From CAZBWP01 sp964630265 (lineage in GTDB: Bacteria; Pseudomonadota; Alphaproteobacteria; Rhodospirillales; Defluviicoccaceae), in NCBI GenBank assembly GCA_964630265.1, contig CAZVRW010000014.1, forward strand, positions 3,608 through 67,607: a DNA stretch of 64,000 bases, in the 5' to 3' direction. Position 1 is the first letter of the stretch. Every line of letters begins with the position of its first letter. Shown in pieces: positions 16,107-23,734 of this stretch. The notes under the pieces are model-generated. The model was not told the DNA's origin. It worked only from the letters and a program-made list of their open reading frames with translations, and ran no database searches. The translations under genes and the position numbers were made by a program.

Positions 16107-17789
16107 CTACAGATAGTAGAAGAGCAGATACAGCATCAGCATCGCCATCACCCAGAAGGCGACGGTGCCCGTCGGCCAGGACCGGGCGAGGATGCTGTCC
16201 GGCCCGTGGTAGTGGAACAGCCGATCGATGAAGCGCTCCATCTGCAGCAGCGACCGGGTCCGGACGTTTGCGCGGAATGGCTGCGCCGCCACGATCAGGC
16301 CGCGAAGCAAGGCCGGCGCGGCGCGGCGGTAGATCCAGTCCGTATCCAGGCTGATCTTCGCTTCACCGCCCACATGTTTAAGCAGGACGAAGAAGCCGAC
16401 GCCGGTGAACAGCAGGAGCTGCAATTCCCAGAGGATGTGACCCGTGGTGTAGGCGTGGTAGTCGACCGGCGTCGGCAGCATGGCGTAGAGCCAGTCGGGA
16501 TAAACGCCGATGAAAATGCAGAGGATCGCGGCGATCCCCATGGCGACCAGCATATTGACAGGCGCCTCGCGCGGCCGCAGTCCCGAGTCCTTCCCGAGGA
16601 AGGTGAAGTACGGCAGCTTCAGCCCCGTGTGCAGGAACGTCCCCGCCGAGGCCAGCGACAGCATCAGCCAGATCGCGGCCCGACCGTCGACGGCGGCCGC
16701 CTCCACCACCATCGTCTTGCTGACGAAGCCGCTGAACAGCGGGAACGCGGAAATGGAGAAGGCGCCGACCATGTACAAAAGGAACGTGATTGGCATGAAC
16801 CGGTAGATGCCGCCCAGTTCGGTGAGCTTGCGGCACCCCGTCATGTGGATGACGGCGCCGGCGCCCATGAACAGCAGTGCCTTGTAGAGGATGTGCGTGA
16901 AAGCATGCGAGGCGGTGCCGTTCAACGCGATCGCCGTGCCGATGCCGACGCCCACCACCATGTAGCCCACCTGGCTGATGATGTGGTAAGCCAGTAGCCG
17001 GCGGATGTCATTGGCCAGCACCGCGTAGACCACCCCGTAGATCGCCATCACCGCGCCGAACCACACCAGCAACTCGGTGCCGGGATAGCCGCGCATCAAG
17101 GTGTAGACCGCGGTCTTGGTGGTGAAGGCGCTGAGGAACACGGCGCCGGTGACGGTCGCCTCCGGATACGCATCGGCGAGCCACGCGTGCAGCGGCGGCA
17201 CGGCAGCGTTGATCATGAAGCCGAGCAGGATCAGCACGAAGGCCGGGCCCGTATCCTGGATCACCTCGAAGGCCAGCGACCCGGTGTCCAGATAGTAGAG
17301 GGTGATGCCGCCTAAGAGCAGGACGCCGCCGACGGCGTGCACCAAAACGTAGCGCCAGCCGGCCCGCCAGGACTCGCGGTCACCACGCCCCCAGATCAGC
17401 CAGACGGACGAGAAGACCATGATTTCCCAGAAGACATAGAGCGTCACCAGATCGCCGGCGAAGATGACGCCAAGGGCCGAACCGGCATAGATGTAGGCGG
17501 CGACGTGTTGCAGCGGCTGTTTGACGTGCAGCGAATAGATCGTGCCGATGACCAGCATGATGCCGAAAACGTGCGCGAACACCAAACTGAGGGCATCGAC
17601 GCGGCCGGTGACCAACTCGAAATAGAGGAACTGATACGTGCCGAAGGTCCCGTGCGACAGCGTGACGATGATCCCGAGGATCGACACCGACAGCAGCAGG
17701 CAGTAGGCCTGCCGAATCCGCCCCGAAAACGCCGGAATCAGCAGGGCGCCCAGGATCAGGACGAGAGAAGGATGCAACCAGCCAGACAT
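16107..17789 (-). CDS. antiporter-like subunit D3 of Mrp cluster 1 (NuoL/M/N family)
   Basis: 560 aa, about 14 membrane helices, complex I antiporter-like fold. The start chosen is ATG 17789 with GAGGGA just upstream; ATG 17804 is also possible. Helix 5 Glu (LYVFWEIMVFSS), helix 8 Lys (SAFTTKTAVYTL) and helix 12 Lys (FSGFVSKTMVVE) are present. The helix 7 Lys found in most relatives (KxAxxPLH) is Asn here (MINAAVPPLHAWL). The C-terminus (about residues 480-560) is a soluble stretch followed by a final helix. It is the last gene of the operon, 7 bp after the small 2-TM gene, and probably contributes one ion channel to the complex. Confidence 0.87.
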   Translation of the reverse strand: MSGWLHPSLVLILGALLIPAFSGRIRQAYCLLLSVSILGIIVTLSHGTFGTYQFLYFELVTGRVDALSLVFAHVFGIMLVIGTIYSLHVKQPLQHVAAYIYAGSALGVIFAGDLVTLYVFWEIMVFSSVWLIWGRGDRESWRAGWRYVLVHAVGGVLLLGGITLYYLDTGSLAFEVIQDTGPAFVLILLGFMINAAVPPLHAWLADAYPEATVTGAVFLSAFTTKTAVYTLMRGYPGTELLVWFGAVMAIYGVVYAVLANDIRRLLAYHIISQVGYMVVGVGIGTAIALNGTASHAFTHILYKALLFMGAGAVIHMTGCRKLTELGGIYRFMPITFLLYMVGAFSISAFPLFSGFVSKTMVVEAAAVDGRAAIWLMLSLASAGTFLHTGLKLPYFTFLGKDSGLRPREAPVNMLVAMGIAAILCIFIGVYPDWLYAMLPTPVDYHAYTTGHILWELQLLLFTGVGFFVLLKHVGGEAKISLDTDWIYRRAAPALLRGLIVAAQPFRANVRTRSLLQMERFIDRLFHYHGPDSILARSWPTGTVAFWVMAMLMLYLLFYYL

Positions 17790-17796
17790 CTGTCCC

Positions 17797-18048
17797 TCAA
17801 TCATCGTAATAATCTTCGCGGCGATAGAGCAGCGCGTAGCCAAGGGCCTTCGACACCACGATGATCAGCACACATGACACGAAGCCATAGACCGCGCCGA
17901 AGCCGCCAATGCCATCCCAAGGGAAGCGTTCGTATTTCGCCGGAATTACCACGTCCAGAATCACCAACGTCGCCAGGATCACGAACATGATCCATTTGAG
18001 CGTGCGAGCCCTGCCGACGAGGAATTCGAGAAACTGGCCGATCTTCAT
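17797..18048 (-). CDS. small two-helix membrane protein in Mrp cluster 1
   Basis: 83 aa with two hydrophobic segments (about residues 18-34 and 48-70) joined by a short charged loop (PAKYERFPWDG), ending in an acidic tail REDYYDD. The ATG 18048 overlaps the stop of the D2 subunit (ATGA), and D3 starts 7 bp after its stop, so it is translated as part of the antiporter operon. I do not recognise the family. It has no counterpart in cluster 2, where D2 and D3 are directly coupled. It may be an accessory subunit bridging the extra antiporter subunits. Confidence 0.8.
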   Translation of the reverse strand: MKIGQFLEFLVGRARTLKWIMFVILATLVILDVVIPAKYERFPWDGIGGFGAVYGFVSCVLIIVVSKALGYALLYRREDYYDD

Positions 18049-19643
18049 GGCTGTGCTGCCCTCGATTGAAGAATACCCTCAAGCAGTCCAAACAGCGGCT
18101 CCGCGAAAAAGAACAATGTCAGGCAGCCGAGCGCCGTCAGGGTCAACGGCACCACGCAGAAGATCGGCGCTTCCCGGATGCCCGACGCCCAGCCGTCTCC
18201 CTGGCCCGCGCCTCGGCCCGCGCCTTGGCCCATCCCATCGTCCGCAGCCTGGCCGTTCGGGTTCCCGACCGCGTGGTCGTCCGCGGGGCTGACGGCATGG
18301 TCATCCGGATGGTCGTCTTTGGGCGGCAGCAGGAAGGCCCGCACCACCGGCGGCAGCAGATAGGCGATATTGAGCAGGGTGCTGATCAGCAGCACCGCCA
18401 CCGCCACCGCCTGCCCCCCCTGGTAGGCGCCCATGACCAAGTTCCACTTGCTCCAGATGCCCCCCAATGGCGGCACGCCGATGACGCACAACGCCCCGAG
18501 AAAAAAGGCAAAAAAGGTGAACGGCATCTTCCGTCCCAAGCCGTTCAGCTGGCTCACCTCGGTCTTGTGCGCGGCGACCATGATGGCGCCGGCGCAGAAG
18601 AACAGCGTGATCTTGCCGAAGGCATGCATGGCGATGTGCATCGCCGAGCCCATGATCGCCAGCGGGGTCGCCAGGGCCGCGCCCATGACGATGTAGGAGA
18701 GTTGGCTCACCGTCGAATAGGCGAGCCGCGCCTTCAGGTTGTCCTTGGTCAGGGCGATGCAGGAGGCGGTAATGATGGTGAAGCCGGCGAGGTAGACGAA
18801 CCACTGGCTGACACCCGTCTCCAGCAAATACTCCGGCCCGAAAATGTAGATGATGACCTTGAGCACGGTGAAAACGCCGGCCTTGACGACGGCGACGGCA
18901 TGCAGCAGCGCGCTGACCGGCGTCGGCGCCACCATCGCCGCCGGCAACCAGCCGTGGATCGGCATCAGCGCCGCCTTGCCGATGCCGTACAGGTAGAGGA
19001 ACAGCAGAATCCCCAGTTCCGGCCCATCGACGTGGCCGGCGAGGATGCCGCCCGGCGTGAAGTCCAGCGTGCCGGTGGCGAACCACGTCCACAGGATGGC
19101 GATGAGCTGGAAGCAGATCGAGGTGGTGAGCAGGATCCCGAGATAGACGCGCCCGGCGCGCTGCGCCTCGTGGCTCTGGTGGTGCACCACCAGCGGATAG
19201 GTGGAGAGGGTCAGCACCTCGTATGCGATGAAGAGCGTGAACATGTTGGCGGCGAACGCCACCGCGATGGCCGCGGAGATGGCGACGGCGAAGCAGGCGA
19301 AGAAGCGGGTCTGCTTCTCCTCGTGGTGCCCCCGCATGTAGCCGATGCCGTAGAACGACGTGATGATCCAGAGAAACGACGCGATCAGCGCGAACAGCAT
19401 GCCGAGCGGCTCGACCTCGAAGGCGAGCGGCAGGTTCGGCACGATCTCCAGCAGTTCGACGCGCGGGCGTCCGCCGGCTTCGACCTCCGGCACGATCCCG
19501 GCGACCGCGGCGAACGTCACCACCGAGGTCAGGACCATCATGACATCGCGCTGGTTCGGCCGCTCGTCCCCCGACAGCAGGATCAGCACCATGCCGACGA
19601 GGGGCGCGAACACCGCGATCGGGATCAGCACCTCGGCACTCAC
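18045..19643 (-). CDS. antiporter-like subunit D2 of Mrp cluster 1 (NuoM/MrpD-like)
   Basis: 532 aa, about 14 membrane helices. It has the full set of ion-path residues expected in this fold: Glu in FIAYEVLTLSTYPLV, Lys in YGIGKAALMPIHGWLP, Lys in AVAVVKAGVFTVL, Lys in GGIWSKWNLVMG. Near the C-terminus (about residues 440-485) there is a hydrophilic His/Asp/Gly-rich insert (repeats of DDHAV, then GQGAGRGAGQGDG) before the last helices, unusual for the family. Start GTG 19643 overlaps the stop of the D1 gene (GTGA). Sequence resembles the cluster 2 gene at 25444-26922 most, so it is a paralogue. Confidence 0.88.
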   Translation of the reverse strand: MSAEVLIPIAVFAPLVGMVLILLSGDERPNQRDVMMVLTSVVTFAAVAGIVPEVEAGGRPRVELLEIVPNLPLAFEVEPLGMLFALIASFLWIITSFYGIGYMRGHHEEKQTRFFACFAVAISAAIAVAFAANMFTLFIAYEVLTLSTYPLVVHHQSHEAQRAGRVYLGILLTTSICFQLIAILWTWFATGTLDFTPGGILAGHVDGPELGILLFLYLYGIGKAALMPIHGWLPAAMVAPTPVSALLHAVAVVKAGVFTVLKVIIYIFGPEYLLETGVSQWFVYLAGFTIITASCIALTKDNLKARLAYSTVSQLSYIVMGAALATPLAIMGSAMHIAMHAFGKITLFFCAGAIMVAAHKTEVSQLNGLGRKMPFTFFAFFLGALCVIGVPPLGGIWSKWNLVMGAYQGGQAVAVAVLLISTLLNIAYLLPPVVRAFLLPPKDDHPDDHAVSPADDHAVGNPNGQAADDGMGQGAGRGAGQGDGWASGIREAPIFCVVPLTLTALGCLTLFFFAEPLFGLLEGILQSRAAQP

Positions 19644-21124
19644 GGCGCATATCCTCCCAGCAAGCTCCGCGCGGCGGCGAAGGCACCATCGACGTTCAGC
19701 GAGGTCTCGATGCCGAAGTAGATGTTGGCAAGCACCAGGATCCAGGTCGGCACGAGCAGCGTCAGCGGCGCCTCCTGCATGCGTTCGGTTCCGGGTTCAG
19801 GCTCGCGGAAGTAGGCCGGCTCGACGACCCGCCAGATGTAGATCAGGGCGAGGATCGAACTCAGCACCAGAAGGACCGCGAGGGGCCACCAGCCGCGTTC
19901 CAGCACGGCAAGGATCAGGTGCCATTTACTGATGAAGCCGGCGGTCAGCGGCACGCCGATCAGGCTCAACCCGCCGGCGCAGAACGCCGCCATGGTCCAC
20001 GGCATGCGCCGTCCGGCGCCGGCGAAGCTGTTGAGGTGCGCGCTGCCCATGCGATAGACGATACAGCCTACGGCGCAGAATAGCGCCCCCTTCATCAACG
20101 CATGATTGAAGACATGCATGAGTCCGGCGGCGACGCCGGCGACCGAGTGCAGGCTGATCCCGAGCACCATGTAGCCGATCTGCGCGACGCTCGAGTAGGC
20201 CAGCATGCGCTTGATGTCGTTCTGAAAGATCGCCACCGTCGAGGTGGCGAAGATGCCGAGCATCGCCAGGATCGCCAGCGGCAGGCCCACCGACAGCGTG
20301 TCGAAGGAGAACTCCGGCCCGAACACGGTGAAGACGAAGCGGACGAGAACGTAGAAGCCCACCTTGGTTGCCGTCGCCGCCAGGAAGGCGCTGACCATGG
20401 ACGGTGCGAAGGTGTACGCGTTCGGCAACCAGAGGTGCAGGGGAAACAGCGCCAGTTTGAGCGAAGCCCCGACCACGAGGAACGCATAGGCGACGACGAT
20501 CGCCGGGTTGGCGCCATAGGCGCGCACCTTGCCGGCCAGATCGGCCATGTTGAGCGTGCCGGTCATCGCATAGAGGAAGCCGACGCCGATGACGATGAAG
20601 GTGGCGCCGATGGTGCCGACGATGAGGTATTGGAAGGACGCGACGAGCGCCCGTCGATCGCGCCCGGCGGCGATCAGCACGTAGCTGCCGAGCGAAGAGA
20701 TCTCCAAGAACACGAACAGATTGAAGGCGTCGCCGGTGATGGTGACGCCGAGCAGTCCCGAGAAGGCGAGCAGATAGGCGCAGTAGAACAGATACTCGCG
20801 GTCGCGCCCGAATTCGGCGAGGATGCTGTCCCGCGCGAACAGCATGACCACGGCACTGACACCGGAGACGACCAGCAGCACGAAAGCGTTGAGCGCGTCA
20901 ACCCGGTATTCGATCCCCCAGGGGGCCGGCCAGCTGCCGAGCGCGTAGAGGATCACGCCGCTCCGCTGCACCTCGGCGAACAGCATGCACGAGATGATGA
21001 ACGCCGCCCAGGTCGCCAGCGTCGCCGCGCCCCATGCCAGATCGCGCTTGCGCAACAGCACGCACAAGGGCGCCGCGACGAGGGGAACGGCGATCTGCAG
21101 GACCGGAAAGTGAAGCGCGATCAT
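19640..21124 (-). CDS. mrpD: MrpD-type antiporter subunit (D1) of Mrp cluster 1
   Basis: 494 aa, 14-helix complex I-like antiporter subunit that is the canonical MrpD position (directly after MrpC). Conserved path residues: Glu in LFVFLEISSLGSYVL, Lys in GASLKLALFPLHLWLPN, Lys in AATATKVGFYVLV, Lys in LTAGFISKWHLI. It is expected to couple Na+ (or K+) export to H+ entry as part of the hetero-oligomeric Mrp complex. It begins 4 bp after the MrpC stop; the next gene overlaps its TGA. Confidence 0.93.
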   Translation of the reverse strand: MIALHFPVLQIAVPLVAAPLCVLLRKRDLAWGAATLATWAAFIISCMLFAEVQRSGVILYALGSWPAPWGIEYRVDALNAFVLLVVSGVSAVVMLFARDSILAEFGRDREYLFYCAYLLAFSGLLGVTITGDAFNLFVFLEISSLGSYVLIAAGRDRRALVASFQYLIVGTIGATFIVIGVGFLYAMTGTLNMADLAGKVRAYGANPAIVVAYAFLVVGASLKLALFPLHLWLPNAYTFAPSMVSAFLAATATKVGFYVLVRFVFTVFGPEFSFDTLSVGLPLAILAMLGIFATSTVAIFQNDIKRMLAYSSVAQIGYMVLGISLHSVAGVAAGLMHVFNHALMKGALFCAVGCIVYRMGSAHLNSFAGAGRRMPWTMAAFCAGGLSLIGVPLTAGFISKWHLILAVLERGWWPLAVLLVLSSILALIYIWRVVEPAYFREPEPGTERMQEAPLTLLVPTWILVLANIYFGIETSLNVDGAFAAARSLLGGYAP

Positions 21125-21128
21125 GGCT

Positions 21129-21494
21129 TCATTCGTCCTTGTCCAAGTCCTGGATCTCGTCCTCCTCGATGGTGCCGAAGGCCTCGTGGATGCGCACCAC
21201 CAGCGCCAGCCCGACGGCGGTCGTGGCGATGCCGACGACGATGGCGGTAAGGATCAGCACATGCGGCAGCGGGTTGACGTAAACCTCCCAGGCCTCGTCG
21301 ATGATCGGTGCCGTTCCCTCGCTGACATAAGCGAACGAGATGTACATGACGAACACGGACGCCTGGAAGATGGACAGTCCGACCAACTGCTTGACCATGT
21401 TGGGACGCGCGATAACGAGGTAGAATCCCGTCATCATCAAGACGACGACGAGCCAGTAATTGTAGTGGGTAGCGATGCCGTTGGCTGCGTCCAT
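21129..21494 (-). CDS. mrpC: Mrp antiporter subunit C (NuoK-like)
   Basis: 121 aa, three membrane helices, homologous to complex I subunit NuoK. The start chosen is ATG 21494 (MDAANGIATHYNYWLVVVL), which lies 4 bp after the MrpB stop; a longer frame to 21536 would overlap MrpB. The helix with PLPHVLILTAIVVGIATTAV is the family signature (NuoK: ALxLTAIVVxxAxxA). The acidic tail EEDEIQDLDKDE is cytoplasmic. Confidence 0.93.
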   Translation of the reverse strand: MDAANGIATHYNYWLVVVLMMTGFYLVIARPNMVKQLVGLSIFQASVFVMYISFAYVSEGTAPIIDEAWEVYVNPLPHVLILTAIVVGIATTAVGLALVVRIHEAFGTIEEDEIQDLDKDE

Positions 21495-21498
21495 GGCG

Positions 21499-21915
21499 TC
21501 AGCCCTTGGGCCGCGCGAACGCATAGAATGCCGCAACCATGACCGCGGCCACGGTAATGCCGACGCCCAACTCGATCACCACGATGCCGATGTGCTGGCC
21601 GGTCTTGGCATCGGCGGCGAGCACGCCGTAATCAAGAAAGTTGCCGCCCAGCGTGATGCCAAGGAAGCCGACCGCGCTGTAGAGGAGAACGCCTGCCGCG
21701 ATCGCGGCGCGGAAGGTACCGACCGGAAAAATCCGCTGGGCGGTCTCGATGCCGAATACCAGCACGTAGAGAATGAAGGCCGCGGCGAACATCACGCCGG
21801 CCTGAAAGCCGCCGCCCGGACCGAAGTCGCCGTGAACCTGGACATACAGCGCAAACAACAGGATGAACGGGATCAGTTGTTTGGTCACCACCCGCAAGAC
21901 CACGTCGTCGGTCAT
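21499..21915 (-). CDS. mrpB: Mrp antiporter subunit B (MnhB)
   Basis: 138 aa, four-helix MnhB domain protein. Seen in VVTKQLIPFILLFALYVQ, then HGDFGPGGGFQAGVMFAAA (the invariant GxGGGFQAG signature) and GVTITLGGNFLDYG-like positions. ATG 21915 overlaps the TGA of the A' gene (ATGA). In cluster 2 the equivalent domain is fused to the A' part in one polypeptide. Confidence 0.93.
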   Translation of the reverse strand: MTDDVVLRVVTKQLIPFILLFALYVQVHGDFGPGGGFQAGVMFAAAFILYVLVFGIETAQRIFPVGTFRAAIAAGVLLYSAVGFLGITLGGNFLDYGVLAADAKTGQHIGIVVIELGVGITVAAVMVAAFYAFARPKG

Positions 21916-22454
21916 TTCTCTTCCCCCCGATTGCGACGGCGGCGGCTGTCCAACAGCGCCATCACGCCGACGCCGGCGGCCAGGATCACCACCACCTCGC
22001 CCAGTGTGTCCCAGCCGCGATAACTCGCCAGCACCGCCGTCACCACGTTCGGCACCCCGGTCGTTTTGAGTGCCTCTTCAAGGTAAAGCGGCGCCACGTG
22101 CAGTTGCGCCGGCGAGTCGGCGGCGCCGAACGGCGGCAGGCTGAGCGTGCCGTAGATCAGTACCAGACCCGTCACCACGACGACGAGCAGCGGCAGCGGG
22201 CGGAACCGCACCGCCTTCTCGCGGCGCACCGTCAGCGCCAGCGAGCCAAGCATCAGCACGGTCGAGGCGCCGGCGCCCACCGCCGCCTCGGTGAGCGCCA
22301 CATCGGGGGCATCGAGAACGATGAACAGGCTGGCGGCGAGCAGGCTGTAGATGCCCGACAGCATCACCACGCCGATCAGATCGCGGAGAAACACCAAACC
22401 GATCGCCGTCGCCGCCATGAACAGCAGCAGCAGATAATCGATGATCTCTGCCAT
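21912..22454 (-). CDS. MrpA C-terminal-like subunit (MbhD + MbhE domains, DUF4040)
   Basis: 180 aa. The first three helices (residues 1-80) are an MbhD/DUF4040 domain, including VALTEAAVGAGASTVLMLG. The second part contains NVVTAVLASYRGWDTLGEV, the MbhE-like motif. Together they correspond to the C-terminal end of canonical MrpA, here made as a separate small subunit, as in archaeal MBH-type operons. ATG 22454 overlaps the MrpG stop (ATGA); the longer open frame up to 22682 runs through mrpG in the wrong frame and is rejected. Confidence 0.88.
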   Translation of the reverse strand: MAEIIDYLLLLFMAATAIGLVFLRDLIGVVMLSGIYSLLAASLFIVLDAPDVALTEAAVGAGASTVLMLGSLALTVRREKAVRFRPLPLLVVVVTGLVLIYGTLSLPPFGAADSPAQLHVAPLYLEEALKTTGVPNVVTAVLASYRGWDTLGEVVVILAAGVGVMALLDSRRRRNRGEEK

Positions 22455-22792
22455 CAGCCGACTTCCTCCGGTGGCGGCGCCACCTTGTCGTCCGCGGGGG
22501 GACGCACGCCGCTGGTATAGGCGGCGTGCGCCAGCGCGTGGGTGGCCACCGGCGACGTGAAGAACAGAAACATCAGGATCAGGATCAGCTTCACGGTCAC
22601 CAGGCTGAGCCCCGCCTGCAGCATCAGCCCGACGAGAATCAGCAGGGTGGCGCCGGTGTCGGTGACCCCCGCCGCATGGCATCGGGTGTAGAACTCCGGC
22701 AGGCGCACCAGGCCGATGCCGCCGGCAAGCAGCAGCACCACGCCCGCGGCAATCGCCAGCCAGCTCAGGATATCGACCACGATCCCGATCAC
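22454..22792 (-). CDS. mrpG: Mrp antiporter subunit G
   Basis: 112 aa, three-helix PhaG/MnhG protein. The signature GGIGLVRLPEFYTRCHAAGVTDTGATLLILVG (residues about 26-57) is clear. Start is GTG 22792, overlapping the MrpF stop (GTGA). The C-terminal 20 residues (PPADDKVAPPPEEVG) are hydrophilic. Confidence 0.94.
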   Translation of the reverse strand: MIGIVVDILSWLAIAAGVVLLLAGGIGLVRLPEFYTRCHAAGVTDTGATLLILVGLMLQAGLSLVTVKLILILMFLFFTSPVATHALAHAAYTSGVRPPADDKVAPPPEEVG

Positions 22793-23082
22793 GGCTCGAG
22801 CCCTTCTTTTCGTCTCGGTCCAGCGCTGCCGAGGTCGCCGTACTTGAAGACCTTGAGGGCGGCGATCACGCCGATGAAGTTGATCAGCGCGTAGGCCAGG
22901 GCGACGTCCAGGAACTCGGGCCGACCGGTGAGGAACCCGATCACCGCGATCATCAGCACGGTCTTCGTGCCGAACACGTTGACCGCGAGGATGCGGTCAT
23001 AGATCGTCGGTCCGAGAAAGGCGCGCGCCAGCGCCATCGCCATGGTCACGAGCAGGCCGGCAGCGGCGGCGGAGAACATCAT
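22789..23082 (-). CDS. mrpF: Mrp antiporter subunit F
   Basis: 97 aa, three-helix MrpF/PhaF protein: ALARAFLGPTIYDRILAVN and FLDVALAYALINFIGVIAAL are the recognisable family segments, with the conserved R-GP-xxDR motif. Two adjacent ATG codons (23082, 23079) precede the frame; the first overlaps the MrpE stop. A charged tail GPRRKEGLEP follows the last helix. Confidence 0.94.
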   Translation of the reverse strand: MMFSAAAAGLLVTMAMALARAFLGPTIYDRILAVNVFGTKTVLMIAVIGFLTGRPEFLDVALAYALINFIGVIAALKVFKYGDLGSAGPRRKEGLEP

Positions 23083-23564
23083 CGCTCCCCTTCGGAAATG
23101 AAAGCACCGACCCGCCGCTCCATCTCGCCTTCCTCCAGGGAGGTCGCGCCCTCGCGGGTGAGCGAATGCACCACGAGCATGTCGGGATCGACACAGATCG
23201 ACACCGTGCCGGGCGTCAAGGTGATCGAGTTGGCGTAGGTCACCCGGGCGAGATCGGAGTCCAGCCGTGTGGGCAGGTGCAGCAGCGTCGGGCTGATCTC
23301 GGGGGTGCGACGGAGGACCCGGCGGGCCACGTCGACGTTGGCTTTCAGGATCTCGACGAGCAGCCAGGGCCAGTACGTGAAGATCCCGGCGCTGAGGTGG
23401 ACGGGATGCCCCTCCTGATCGAGCACGTTCATGCGTCGGGTGATCAGGATGACGATCACCACCGACACGACACCAAGGCCCAGGATCAAGGGGTTGTCAT
23501 AGATGCCGGACAGCAGAAGCCACGTGATCGCCAGCACGAGGCCGAGAGAGAGTGCGTGCACCAC
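23079..23564 (-). CDS. mrpE: Mrp antiporter subunit E
   Basis: 161 aa, first gene of cluster 1. It has two N-terminal helices and a soluble C-terminal domain with TYANSITLTPGTVSICVD, the MrpE/MnhE signature. Start is GTG 23564 (followed by a second GTG) behind GGGAGGAAG. The 170 bp between this start and the end of cluster 2 (23735) contain T/A-rich patches (TTTTTT at the minus-strand 23681-23676 area), so a terminator for cluster 2 and/or a promoter for cluster 1 may lie there. Read-through from cluster 2 is equally possible. Confidence 0.93.
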   Translation of the reverse strand: MVHALSLGLVLAITWLLLSGIYDNPLILGLGVVSVVIVILITRRMNVLDQEGHPVHLSAGIFTYWPWLLVEILKANVDVARRVLRRTPEISPTLLHLPTRLDSDLARVTYANSITLTPGTVSICVDPDMLVVHSLTREGATSLEEGEMERRVGAFISEGER

Positions 23565-23734
23565 GTCCAGGCTTCCTCCCGAAGCACGGTCTGTTTTTGT
23601 GCAGGCGCGAAGGAGCGGTCCCCCCTCACCCGCGGCGCGATCCTATTGAGCACGTGCACCATTTTCCAGAAAAAACGCACCCGCCCCCCGCCGGATGTTG
23701 CGTCGCCGTCGCTCCGCCCGCTGCCTGCCGCGTC

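Noticed and set aside
18066..19721. 551-codon plus-strand frame opposite antiporter subunit D2
   Set aside because: Antisense shadow; the opposite strand encodes a fully conserved membrane transporter.
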